Assembly: GCA_003550305.1 (NCBI GenBank)
Contig: QKYT01000458.1
Location: forward strand, 20,772-45,592
Direction of reading: 5' to 3'
Origin: Glomus cerebriforme
Taxonomy: Eukaryota; Glomeromycota; Glomeromycetes; Glomerales; Glomeraceae
Length of the DNA: 24,821 nucleotides
Shown here one piece after another: positions 1 to 9,678 of this stretch. The translations under genes were made by a program, and so were the position numbers. The notes beneath the pieces are model-generated. The model made no database searches and had not been told where the DNA came from. It worked only from the letters and a program-made list of their open reading frames with translations. Positions within the stretch are counted from its first letter, which is position 1; each line of letters opens with the position of its first letter.

Positions 1-189
1 GAAAAGAATATTTGGGGATCTTATCATCATTTGGAAGAATTATACCTTCCACACTGCACTTATCATAAACGTGGTTTAGGTGAAATATTAAAAGAAAGAA
101 GTGTTTCTAAATTAAGTGAACGAAGTGTAAATCCTGCTTTTGGCGTTTTAAGTCCACGCATTAACAAATTACATTCTTTAGCTATGTAA
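1..189 (+). CDS. 3' end of an unidentified protein-coding gene (62 codons visible)
   Basis: Reading frame 1 is open from the first base of the window to a TAA at 187-189 and gives 62 residues. It contains HLEELYLPHC, which resembles a leucine-rich-repeat strand, and ends in a Ser/Leu/Arg-rich tail finishing in HSLAM. The 5' part lies outside the window, so neither start nor product can be given. A leucine-rich or F-box protein is possible because such genes are abundant in this kind of genome, but one short strand is weak evidence. The AT-rich stretch after the stop, with poly-T runs, fits a 3' flank. Confidence 0.6.
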   Translation, partial: EKNIWGSYHHLEELYLPHCTYHKRGLGEILKERSVSKLSERSVNPAFGVLSPRINKLHSLAM

Positions 190-824
190 TTTTTTTTTAG
201 ATAATAATTTATATACAGTAGACTTTAGAATTGATTATTATAGAATTATCATTATAATTCAAAAAGTTATATTTTTTTTGCTTTATTATCCTTTTTGAAC
301 AATATAAAATGAATCCGCGATAACAATAATATAAAAATGTCAGCAAAAAATTTAAATTAGANATTTTGTAACTTACTTCAACCTATTTAAATATTTTTCG
401 AGGCCCTCACGTACTAAGTGAAAATAATTTAAAAACTAATCTTTAATAAAATTGTTTTCGTGATTAAAAGTTTTCCAGTTATTTCTTTATTATCATTTTA
501 ATTTTAGGTTATTGTGGTATGTCATTCACTATACAAAAAAATGTATCTTAATATGTGAATTAATTTTCAAAAAAAAAAAAAAAAAAAAAAGAAATTTTGC
601 GTGACGCGTAAAACATGTATATAACTCATATTTAATAAAACAGTTTTTATTAAAATTTGATTACAATGACGCATAATTAATAAAATACAGAGTTAAACCA
701 TTCATTCCTTCACCATGAGCATTAATAGGAACTTTTTCATATGAACAAATTAATAAATTCTCATGATACATCCTTTTAAATTTTACAAAGGTAATAAACT
801 AAAAAAATCAAACTCTCAAATTAA

Positions 825-832
825 TATAAATA
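825..832 (+). promoter_or_regulatory. TATA-box candidate (TATAAATA)
   Basis: The octamer TATAAATA is followed by ACCC. The same octamer sits about 70 nt upstream of the BET4-type ATG on the other strand. It is followed by a pyrimidine-rich leader (840-960) but no good ATG, so a promoter for an unrecognised transcript is possible but unproven. Confidence 0.25.
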
Positions 833-1303
833 CCCACACTCTTCTTTAATTGCATTAAAGTTTTTTTCTTTATTTTACTTTTTCCCTTTTAAACTCCCTA
901 ATCTCTCCTAACTGCTGGTTTGGTTTAGGCTAGAATTTCCTTTTTATTTCCTTGTGTACTGTATTAATTGTGTTTACAATATTGAAAACTATCAAGCTGA
1001 TCATCGTAACGGGAGATTTCAAGTATAAAGTTAACAAATCAGAAAGAAGAACAACAAATATTAGAAATATTAATAATAATCAAGCATATGATCATGTTTT
1101 TAATCGTCGTGTGTTAGCTTTAGAATTCAAGTTACGTCACTCAAGATTACTTTGGAGTTCGCGAATGTATCTTTGCAAAAGCTTTGGATTATTCAATCCC
1201 AAAGAAATTCGAAAAAGAATATAACTTAATATTAAGAAACGTCATCATGACTGAAAAAACATTACTATTGATTATATTTTTGTTCATGTGAAATCATGCT
1301 AAA

Positions 1304-1320
1304 TGAGTCAATATGAGTCA
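1304..1320 (+). promoter_or_regulatory. Tandem TGAGTCA sites (AP-1/Gcn4-type)
   Basis: Two perfect TGAGTCA heptamers at 1304-1310 and 1314-1320 have starts exactly 10 bp apart, about one helical turn. TGAGTCA is the established binding site of AP-1/Gcn4-class bZIP proteins. Regulatory use here is inference, since no nearby promoter is established. Confidence 0.3.
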
Positions 1321-1643
1321 TAACATTAATTGAATTTGAGAATTTACAATATGAATCAATATTACTGTTATTGACTATAAAACTTTTTTTATATAGTAAA
1401 CATGACACACCTTAATTGCTGCATTTAACTCAGTTTTTAATTATGATTTGACCATTAATTATGTTTGTTTTAAATAGGGATTTTATCAAAATTTCCCATG
1501 AAAAATAAATATTTTTACGTAAAGTTGTGTGACAAAAGAACTTTCATTAATTGATCTTGAAATTTGGGGTCATCGTGTAAATTATAGAAAATTTTATAGT
1601 GACTGTAATAATTCATATAGTTAGAGGTGCAGACATAATGACG

Positions 1644-1671
1644 TGACGTAACATTTAGTTAAGTTACGTCA
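1644..1671. promoter_or_regulatory. Inverted repeat of TGACGTAAC (CRE/ATF-like half-sites)
   Basis: TGACGTAAC at 1644-1652 and its exact reverse complement GTTACGTCA at 1663-1671 are separated by 10 bp. An extra TGACG overlaps at 1639-1643. Another TTACGTCA lies at 1132-1139 and a related TGACGCA at 667-673. The octamer resembles ATF/CREB bZIP sites. It is GC-richer than its surroundings, which makes chance recurrence less likely. Confidence 0.35.
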
Positions 1672-2130
1672 TAAACATATTTAGGAAGTCTAATACTTGT
1701 CCGTCTTAGACGTATTTAGGACATAACCCTAAGAGTTACCTAAAGCGTTACTCTACTCGTAGTTACATATACTACATTTTAATAAACTACAATGTCAAAT
1801 AAATGTAACTTTTGTTAATGATAAAAATTATTTATCTTCTATTATTTTCGATTGTGACAAAGAATTCATATCTTCTGTAACTTTTTTATCTTTTGAATAA
1901 ATTAATTAGTCCGTTCGTAGATCATTATTACAAATGAAAGTGCGGTGAAGAGGAAAAATTGAACCCTACGACTAATTTGAGTCGTTGTGGCAATTGGTAA
2001 GAATTAAGAATTTGCGAATTTATTAATTACAGATTATACAATTCTTCCCACTTTATTATATCTTTATCATTTTATATTACTCTAATTAAAACAAATAGAT
2101 AAATAATAATCAAGCAACGTATTTTATTTA

Positions 2131-3581
2131 TTAAAGATCATCTACATGTTGAAATTGGAATGCTATATGAGCAACATTTTCACCATAATCGTCGCAGTTC
2201 CTAACCTTTCCTCCGCCTCCAGTAATGCCTGATAATCTAAATTTATTATGTTTCCCAAATGGACCAATTTGAATCGATCCAGTTGACTCGCCATCACTTA
2301 GACCTCCTAAGAATCCTGTAGTTTCACCATTATTAAAAATAAATTTTATCATTCCAAGTAGTCCAAGACCAAACTTTAAATTTACAGCAACAATATATTT
2401 TGAAGATTTATCTAGATTTGAAATAGTATGTCTATTTCCACCACCATCTCCTATCTTTTTACCAGCTCTATTATCTTCATAAAAAGCTTGAATATGATCA
2501 ATTATCGCACCGCATCTTAAGTTAATTTTTGTGATAACACCAGGCTCATCTTCAGATATGTTATAAAATATCTTAGAATTATCATCAAAATTATGTGAAC
2601 CATCAGGAAAAGTATCGATTCCGTATGGTCCAACCCAAAAACTGCTAATATTAAGAGACCAAGAAATTTTATATGAATGTTCATAAACATGAAAGAAACT
2701 AGCTAATGAAAAAATGTGCAAAAATGTTTTCATAAATTCTGCTTTGGCTTCATTAAGCATTCTTAATTTAATAAGATCAAATACCTTTAAAAATATTTGA
2801 TCATTTGAAGACTTTGCAGAATAAGTTACCGTTTTATTACTGATTTTATCTTTAACTTCACCATTAGCTTGAAAAGTAAAGAGGGATGTTGAATTTAAAT
2901 CATTAGAAATCAAAGTTTTTGTTGTAATTTGGTTCATCCGCCACGTAAAGAATTGATGAAAAGAATTTGTAAAATGGGTTTGATAACGAGAAATCGATTC
3001 TTTATATTCTTCATACGGATTAAATTTAGCATTAATAAATTGATCATACTAAAAAATTATTAAATAAAAAAGAAAAACTTAATTAAAAAAGAAAAAAAAA
3101 ATACGGAATATGAAATTATAATTACCCATTGTGGTAATTGTTCTTTTAAGACAGTAAGATGCACGATTGCAAAAGTAATAGTGAAAGGAATCAAGTGAAT
3201 TATGTTTTCACTTTTCAAAAGATCTTCAAAAAATAAATTACACTTTTCGACAAGGTTTGTTACGTGAATACATTTCTTATACTCTTCTTGAATGATTAAA
3301 TATTCCAAAAGTAAATTTTTAATTGGTTGAAAATTTTTAATCCAATTATTCAATTCTGTTTCAATGATTTCTATACTAGTAATATCCTTCACTTTATCTT
3401 TAATTTGTGTGAAAATATCGTCATCTTTATTTTTATGTTTTATAAAAAATAATATGGTTAAAGTTGATAACAAAGGTATACTTCGAAATATCTTATTGTT
3501 CGGAGTTGGTTTAAATGAAATAGTGCTCTTATCACAAAGAACAGACATAAACTCTTCCACTCGTTCATCCCACGAATACAT
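2131..3581 (-). CDS. Two-domain protein: delta-endotoxin domain-I-like helical region plus jacalin-like lectin domain
   Basis: Two exons, complement(join(2131..3048, 3126..3581)), encode 457 aa. The 77-nt intron has donor GTAATT and acceptor TTTTTTAG, phase 0, joining a Trp codon to a Tyr codon. Residues 1-~270 look mainly helical. The stretch around HLIPFTITFAIVHL and the region just after the intron (aromatic residues, repeated Tyr/His/Phe, then a Trp) resemble helices 5-6 of the Bt delta-endotoxin N-terminal domain family. From about residue 285, GPYGIDTFPDG, INLRCGAIIDHIQAFY and a GDGGG motif match the layout of jacalin-like beta-prism lectins. There is no signal peptide and no endotoxin domain III. 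The ATG follows a poly-A run; an in-frame ATG at 3656 would add 25 residues. The jacalin-like call is fairly firm; the endotoxin-like call is by pattern only and its activity is unknown. Confidence 0.6.
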
Positions 3582-3927
3582 TTTTTTTTTTTTTTGATAA
3601 AAAAAAGAAAATTTATTTCGTACTTTATAAACTTTATAAGAAATTCGGTTACACATGCATGATCTTGTGATGTATCACACATTTTAATTATTGCTGTTTT
3701 CGACCCCATGATATTATGAAATAAAGAAATAAAGCAAGTCAAAATTCAGGATGTAAACCTGTACAAATCCGGACAAAAAAAATTGGTTTTTGTGTTTTTG
3801 TGTCGATATCCTAGAAATATAGTTGATTCGGAATGATACGAAAATAAAAAAATGATAATATATTTAATAATAATATATTATCGTATATATCAGATATATA
3901 TATTATATATCAAATTACAAAAATTTA
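3582..3927. other. Spacer between F-box and lectin genes (3' flank and promoter)
   Basis: This 346-nt AT-rich spacer holds the upstream region of the lectin-like gene and the 3' flank of the F-box gene, both on the minus strand. An inverted repeat, GATAATATAT (3854-3863) with ATATATTATC (3873-3882), lies 46 nt past the F-box stop and could help 3' end formation. Poly-T runs (3581-3595) border the lectin-like ATG. No gene is seen. Confidence 0.4.
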
Positions 3928-4959
3928 TTAAAATTTATTTAAATTTGTTAAATTTATATTTGGACAAAATTTAGTTATAGTCGAATTTAATGAAATATCA
4001 GGATTTTTAAAATAAAGTTCTTTCAAATTATTTCCATTAATTTTTAAAAATTGAATTAAAATATCAATTTCTGGATATTCATATTCAAATCTTAAAATTT
4101 TTAAATTTGGAAAAGAAACATATTGTAATTTGTTAAAATCTCTAAAAGCTTCATTATAAAATGATAAAACAAGTTCTCTTAAATTTGTAAATTTAGTAAT
4201 AAAAGATAATGGTATATAATGTCTTCTTCCATAAAGATCTAATTTAATTAAATTATTAGGAAGGTTTGTTAAAGTAGGAATTATATCTTTCAAACTTATA
4301 CATTCAAAAGATTGCATTATATATAAATATTTTAAATTTTGTTGAACGGAAATTAAATCTGTTATTCCATTTGAAATAACTTTTTTAAACGTTATACTTA
4401 GTGATTGTATATTGTGACATATTTGTGATAATTGATAAAAAAATTCGGGATAAATATCTGAACGACAACTTAATACCGTGAGACATTTTAAACAATCTTT
4501 TGCTCCAGGATAAGAAATAAAAGGTACATTTGGAATATTTATTATTTTATAAGATCTAAAATATAAAGATCTTAAAGAAATTTGATTCATGAATAGTTTA
4601 TAAATTTCCTGTGTTACTATATACTTTTTATAATTCAAACTTTGTGGAGTAACGGATTGATAATTTTTAAGGGTATTTTTAATTATGTCATCAATAGTAT
4701 AAATTGAAAGAGATATAATAAATGTTACATAATTAAATAGTGGAGGTTTGGAAGTTAAAAATATTCCATTCTTGTATAAAATTTCTTTTGATTCATCAGG
4801 AAGACAAGAAATTAAAGTTTTAAAATTCCAAACACTTCTCCATAAAATTCTAATAGAAATTCTACACCAAAGACGATTGACTAATATGCATGAATGTAGA
4901 CTTTTTTTCTCCAAGTGTTCAAAAATTTCTTTAAGACAATCAACGGAAAGTTGTGACAT
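3928..4959 (-). CDS. F-box / leucine-rich-repeat-like protein
   Basis: A single-exon 343-aa protein. Residues 1-~42 form a typical F-box: LSVDCLKEIFEHL, then SCILVNRLWCRISIRILWRSVW, the pattern by which F-box proteins contact Skp1 in SCF ubiquitin ligases. The remainder holds irregular leucine-rich segments such as NLKYLYIMQSF, NNLIKLDLYG, NLRELVLSFY, NLKILRFEYEYP and NLKELYFKNP, expected to form a substrate-recognition solenoid. The start is the ATG that opens the F-box, preceded by a poly-A tract on the coding strand. It lies between two other minus-strand genes with about 350 nt on each side, so it is probably transcribed independently. Large families of such proteins are typical of arbuscular mycorrhizal fungi. 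The substrate cannot be predicted. Confidence 0.85.
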   Translation of the reverse strand: MSQLSVDCLKEIFEHLEKKSLHSCILVNRLWCRISIRILWRSVWNFKTLISCLPDESKEILYKNGIFLTSKPPLFNYVTFIISLSIYTIDDIIKNTLKNYQSVTPQSLNYKKYIVTQEIYKLFMNQISLRSLYFRSYKIINIPNVPFISYPGAKDCLKCLTVLSCRSDIYPEFFYQLSQICHNIQSLSITFKKVISNGITDLISVQQNLKYLYIMQSFECISLKDIIPTLTNLPNNLIKLDLYGRRHYIPLSFITKFTNLRELVLSFYNEAFRDFNKLQYVSFPNLKILRFEYEYPEIDILIQFLKINGNNLKELYFKNPDISLNSTITKFCPNINLTNLNKF

Positions 4960-5314
4960 TTTTTTTTTATAAATTTTTTTTTTTTTTTTTTTTTTAAGGT
5001 TTAATGAACGACTGAAAAGAGAAAATAAAAATTATAAAATAAATACTTTATTTGTTATTAATATCCAAAGGTTGCATGTTTGTGTCACAAATAATTGCTC
5101 AGCCTCAAATGCTAATCTATCGAGGAAATTAATTATAAAATTTATAAAACATGAAATAAATCGAATAAGTAGTGATGAGACAATTGACAGATTTAAAAAA
5201 TTTTTTTTCATCTTAATTACTGTAACTTCATTTAATTATAAACTGACCTACAAAATAATATCATCGTATTTTATAATATACTGTATATAAATATTAATTA
5301 TGTAAATCAATAAT
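4960..5314. other. Spacer between kelch gene 3' end and F-box gene
   Basis: 355 nt of AT-rich sequence contains the 3' flank of the kelch gene and the promoter of the F-box gene (minus strand). A long poly-T tract (about 4973-4995) sits just upstream of the F-box ATG and could exclude nucleosomes. A short plus-strand open frame at 5072-5290 has no recognisable product. No other gene is seen. Confidence 0.4.
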
Positions 5315-6985
5315 CTAATCGCGTTGATGTTCAGATTTAACTTCATTATTACTTATATTATTATTGGCATTCCCACCAGATTCTTCAGCTTCTATCGGAT
5401 TTTTCTTATGTTTATTAAATAATGAATATGTAACATATATTGATAAGATAAGTATTACTGATGCAACTGATATACCAACAATGATCATTTTATTTGATGT
5501 GGATGATTGTTGAGGTTCTGTCTTTGCATCGGGAGGAGTAAGTGGTGGATTTGTTGTAATACTTATTATTGGTATACTAGTTCGTAATGGAAACCATTGG
5601 AAATTTGGGTCGGCCAAATTAAACATATATGGTGATTTATTAGTTTGATCTTCGCTAAGTGGCATATCCGTAACATTTCCTATAAGAATAAATATTAGAA
5701 AATTGTAAAAAAAAAAAAAAAAAGATTTTTTTAAAGTAAATAGAATAATAACTCTTACCAAAAGTGATAATCATAAATTTATACATTAATGTAGCAGTAT
5801 GATAAGCAAGTTTTGGTACATTAGTATCGTTAAGTGCTGGTATTGACCATACAAAAGTAATAGTATCCAACGTAGCAATTGTTTCTTTAGCTGATACTTT
5901 GTATGGTAAATCATTAGAAGAAAACAATCCTCCATATATAAATATTTTGCCGTCATCTATAAATTTCAACAAAACAAAAAATTTTTTAACCAAAAAAAAA
6001 AAAATCAAAATCATTATTTTAAAAAAAAAATTACTTAGGACGGCGGAATGACCTTCTCTAGGTCCTGGCATGGTATTTATATTTTCAGCTGTAGCAGTCT
6101 AGAAATATAAACATAAAAAAAATTTTTTCCAAATTTATACATAGAACTAATTTTAAACTTAATAAAGTTTAACTAACCTTTAAAGACCAAGTATCTCCAA
6201 TAATGTCATATAAATAAATCTATGATTACAAATTAAACTCGTTAAAAATATATTTTTTTTTTAAATACTTTGCAAAAAAAATTTATACATACATCGGTCA
6301 TTGGAGAATAAATATAGGACCCACTTTTACCCCCAATATAATAAATAATTCCATTAACTAAAGTTGCCGTATACAAAGTTCTAATACCAGGAGAATTAAT
6401 TAAGCTACCAACTTTCCAATTTAAATTAATAGTATCTAAAATATCAAAATTACTGAAAAGTGTTATATTATCTGCGCCGCCCGTCTGTCCACCGAACATA
6501 TAAATTTTTCCTTCAAGACTAACGGAATTTATTCCTTTACGACTTGGTGGAACTATTCCTTGAATTGCTGGTATACTTAATGCATTTGTTTTAGTATCAA
6601 ATTCGTAGCATATATTTGATACATTATAATGTGCACCTCCTACGATAAATATTGAATCTTGATTTACACCTCCTATGTTGGCAATATGCCATACTGTATA
6701 TGGTAAATTTACTCCATCCTTTTTTAAATCTACCCATGTTAAAAAATTCTCTGAATCTGTATTAGCATCAAGATAAAAAAAGTCACTTATAAGATCATAC
6801 ACATCCGATTTGTTAGAAGTACGAAATCCTCCTATATGATATATTTTATCTTCAACCGAAACTGCTGCATGTCCCACTCGGGTTTCTGGCTTATAATCCT
6901 GTCCATATACCACTGTATTCAATAATTGACTTAATACACTTAATATGATAAATATAAAATGTATATTGAAATTTTTATATATCAT
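5315..6985 (-). CDS. Kelch-repeat type I membrane protein (galactose-oxidase-like propeller)
   Basis: Five exons, complement(join(5315..5679, 5759..5956, 6035..6098, 6178..6219, 6293..6985)), give 453 aa with consistent phases and introns of 73-79 nt. Residues 1-~29 are a signal peptide (hydrophobic run ending TVVYGQ). Kelch blades follow, each ending in a glycine pair: VGHAAVSVEDKIYHIGGF, SVSLEGKIYMFGGQ, TATLVNGIIYYIGGK and the exon 3-4 blade DGKIFIYGG. A single transmembrane helix at about 397-419 (MIIVGISVASVILILSIYV) precedes a 34-residue acidic/Asn-rich tail. The propeller should face outside or into the secretory lumen. No copper-radical oxidase active site was identified, so a binding or scaffold role is more likely than enzyme activity. 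Two exons are very small (42 and 64 nt), so ORF-based annotation would truncate the protein. Confidence 0.85.
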
Positions 6986-7636
6986 TTTGATTAGACCAAG
7001 ACATTAAAAGATGACAGCGTCAAAGAATGAAATGTTTAATTTTGTTTTGTTTTTTTTTTTTAAAAAAAAACAATAATAATTCCAATTAATCCAATTAGAA
7101 ATTGTGTTTCCAAAATTCTTTTTATATAATACCCATTAAACAATATGTACCTTCCATTAAGAAGTATCGCGTTCGCGTTCAAAAAATTTGTATCTAAAAT
7201 GATATGGATCGTCCTCTTTATAATTTACCATAAATGGTTATTTTATTTTATTTTGTTTCAAGTTTCCGCCAAATTCCCAAAATAAGAAAAGTAATTTGGA
7301 AAATCGTATCTAGAATTTTAATTATATAACATGCATGTCAGATCTGTAGTGCTATATTACAAAGGATATTTTTGATTTTCGAGGGGGAAAGACAGTAAGA
7401 ACATAGACAAACAATCAAGCAACATTGTTACAAATTAATTTATTGTATACTGAATTCTCTGATATCCGTAATTAACTAAAAATATTTGAATTATTTTATA
7501 TATAAAATGTAATTTTTTTTTTTATGTTTCAAGATAAAATAAGTTATAAGTATTAAATTTCATAATTTTGGGACTCGATTAATAGTCGATTAATCCACTT
7601 AAAAGAAAAAAGATCTCACGCGTATATTATTTCATC
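6986..7636. promoter_or_regulatory. Divergent intergenic region (kelch gene / gene A)
   Basis: 651 nt separates the ATGs of two divergently transcribed genes and must carry both promoters. TATATAAAA at 7499-7507 (plus) lies 130 nt before the gene A ATG. A T12-A9 stretch at 7050-7070 lies about 65 nt upstream of the kelch ATG. GGGACTCGATTAATAGTCGATTAATCC (7570-7596) holds a direct repeat of TCGATTAAT. No gene is seen here. Confidence 0.4.
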
Positions 7637-9678
7637 ATGAATTTAATAGATTTATTTCGTGGATATTTTCGTCGTAGTGAGCCCACAATGCTCTTAGGAT
7701 TCAAACTTTTTACAATAATTATACTTTTAGCTTGTTTGACGGGTTATCTTGCTATTGTAATAATTGATGTAATTCAAGATGCTCCAATTATCATAACTTC
7801 TTTCGCTAATGTAGATGCCGTTCATGCCCCAAGTAATTATAAAAAAATAGATTATTAATTATGAATTCAATTTTGTTGAATTATTATTATTATTATTATA
7901 TATATATATATTTTTTTTTGTAGATTTGTATTTCGTTTCCGAATATTATAGATTTAATATAATATCTTGTAGTGAATTTTACTGTAAGTCAATTTTTTTT
8001 TTTTTAGAAAAAAAAGGAGAAAAAATTATCTTTAATTAACAAAAAAATAATTGAATTTCTTTAAAATTTTCTTCGCTTAGCAATTGACTCTTTTCATATT
8101 GAGGTAACCAATTGCTCATCCACAGACACAACACAAACTTTAAATTATGCTCAATATTATTCGGCAAATTATACACCATCACAAAACGTGTTATTTAGTA
8201 AAGGATCATTACAGAGTGTATTTTTAATACTTCAAATTGAAGATGATATTACAGTTGATAAACCAGTAAATATGAACGTAATTGGTTTTGATTCAAGTGT
8301 GTAAATAATATTAAAATTATTAAAGATTTTTTTTTAACAAAATTATTTACAAGTTTTAATTTATATTACTAGAATATGACATAGCCAATAAGCCAGTAAA
8401 TGATGCGACTCCATATGATGATTCAATCGTTTCATTAAATTCGTATCAAATAGTCCCAGGTCAGGTACATAATATATAATATATTTTTTTAAAATTTTAA
8501 TACGGTAACAACAAAGGATTAACGATTTACTAACAGATATTTTCTGTAGATTTACGACTTCACATTCTCTCGTGTAATTAGAGAACTTATAAAACCAAGT
8601 TGGATGAATGATTTTGGTGTTCCTCCAACTTATGAACAAAAACCACATATTGTATCTGATTTACGTAAGTTTTTTATTTATTAAAGTTTTTATTTGAAAT
8701 TATTAGATTTATTTAAAAAAAATACCTTTATTTTTTTTTTTTTTTTAGTTTTAACTCCATATATGAATTATCAAGCGGCTGAAAAACAAATCTCATTTAG
8801 CATAAAACCAAAATTTACTAATATTGTTCAAGTTGATAAAGAATTGAGGTGTGTATTATATTATAATTATAATTCGAAACAAAATTATATAATTTAATTA
8901 CTGTATATAATTATTACTGACAAAAAAAAAAAAAAAATAAAATTTTTATCTTTCTTTATTAAAAAAAAAAGAACACATACAGTAAGTATATATACCTTTT
9001 TTATGGTTAATGTTTATTTCATTCTATTTATAAAATTAATTAATTTGAAAATTTATCGTATATAGTACTTAAGTGGTTTGGGTTTAATTGGTGGTGCGTG
9101 GGGATTAGGTGCAGCATTATACGGATTACTTTTCGGTAAGAATTATTCACTGATTATTATTATTTTTTTATATTAAAAAGGACTTAGATTAATTCGTATC
9201 TTTTTATTTTTTTATAGGTGCAGATGCATTAAAACCATGGGGACTCGTACAATCATATTGTTGCGGATTTTCTTATAAAACACGAAAAGAGCTTAAAAAA
9301 ACCCTTCCAATTATTCCATTTTACGATTCATCAAGTCCCATTATTAAAAATAATCCTGAACGGAAACTTTCATTAGCTGAACAAAATGAATTAAGAATTT
9401 ATAGTTTAGAATTATTTTTACAAGAATATGTTGTTGATGTACGTTATTTAGATGGAGTTCGAGATAAATTAATTAAATCTAGAAGATCCTCTTCCAATGA
9501 GAATAAGACTAATGATCAAATGGTAGGATTCGATAATTTAAATACGAATTCAGTACATTCTTTAGCTTCTACTACAGTTGCAACTATACCATCGCAACAA
9601 CAAGAAGATCAAAATTCAACAACTTCTGATAATGTCATACCACAATCAAATACAACTGATACGATATGTTATGATTAG
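7637..9678 (+). CDS. Gene A: two-transmembrane protein of unknown function, 9 exons
   Basis: Exons join(7637..7832, 7924..7983, 8081..8296, 8373..8464, 8550..8664, 8749..8848, 8972..8981, 9066..9135, 9218..9678), 439 aa. Phases agree throughout and every exon after the first has a counterpart in the paralogue at 23287-24770. A transmembrane helix lies at about residues 22-44, and a second Gly/Ala-rich one at about 264-287 (YLSGLGLIGGAWGLGAALYG). Between them lies a ~220-residue domain with N-glycosylation-type sites (NCS, NYT), probably luminal or extracellular. After TM2 come a conserved segment (KPWGLVQSYCCGF, LELFLQEYVVDV) and a Ser/Thr/Gln/Asn-rich tail absent from the paralogue. Intron 3 uses a GTGTGT donor. 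I do not recognise the family; receptor, channel-accessory or scaffold roles are all open. Confidence 0.8.
7876..7912 (+). repeat. (TTA)n/(TA)n microsatellite in intron 1 of gene A
   Basis: A run of TTA/ATT trinucleotides passes into TA dinucleotides just before the poly-T/TAG acceptor at 7921-7923. It lies inside an intron and is probably length-variable. Confidence 0.6.
8528..8534 (+). promoter_or_regulatory. Perfect TACTAAC branch site
   Basis: TACTAAC lies 15 nt before the AG acceptor (8548-8549) of intron 4 of gene A. It is the canonical fungal branch-point sequence and supports this intron boundary. Confidence 0.6.
8972..8981 (+). other. 10-nt coding microexon of gene A
   Basis: AACACATACA is flanked by an AG acceptor (8970-8971) and a GTAAGTATA donor (8982 on). 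It restores the frame between exon 6 (2 leftover bases) and exon 8 (phase 0), coding for Arg(split)-Thr-His-Thr just before TM2. The same 10 bases with the same flanking splice signals occur in the paralogue at 23836-23845, which makes chance very unlikely. Confidence 0.85.

Larger units (their letters stand above)
190..2130. other. 1.9-kb stretch with no convincing gene
   Basis: This is AT-rich sequence with homopolymer runs (poly-A near 569-590) and one ambiguous base (n at 362). A TATAAATA box lies at 825-832 on the plus strand, and a branch-point-like CCTAAC followed by TTTAG lies at about 907-928. A plus-strand frame is open from 934 to a TAA at 1222-1224. Its last third (around QAYDHVFNRRVLALEFK) looks protein-like, but it has no ATG before residue 72 of the open frame. 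It could be an exon of an unseen transcript, a decayed gene or chance. Several TGACG-type and TGAGTCA motifs are listed separately. Otherwise I see nothing codable. Confidence 0.5.

Noticed and set aside
362..362. Ambiguous base n
   Set aside because: A single uncalled base in non-coding DNA; an assembly artefact rather than biology.
3364..3597. Plus-strand open frame of 77 codons
   Set aside because: It is antisense to exon 1 of the lectin-like gene, ends in poly-Phe from a homopolymer run, and has no recognisable domain.
3458..3742. Minus-strand open frame starting MTCFISLFHNIMGSKTAIIK
   Set aside because: It overlaps the start of the lectin-like gene in another frame. I tested it as an upstream exon, but no AG acceptor lies between it and the ATG at 3581. 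A weak likeness to a frame at 5072 (LIKFIK.EIN) is probably chance in AT-rich DNA.
4748..4972. Plus-strand open frame of 74 codons
   Set aside because: Antisense to the F-box domain; a composition shadow.
5072..5290. Plus-strand open frame of 72 codons
   Set aside because: Low-complexity Ile/Lys/Phe-rich product between two solid minus-strand genes; no splice or domain support.
8361..8648. Minus-strand open frame of 95 codons
   Set aside because: Antisense across exons 4-5 and an intron of gene A, whose exons are confirmed by the paralogue.
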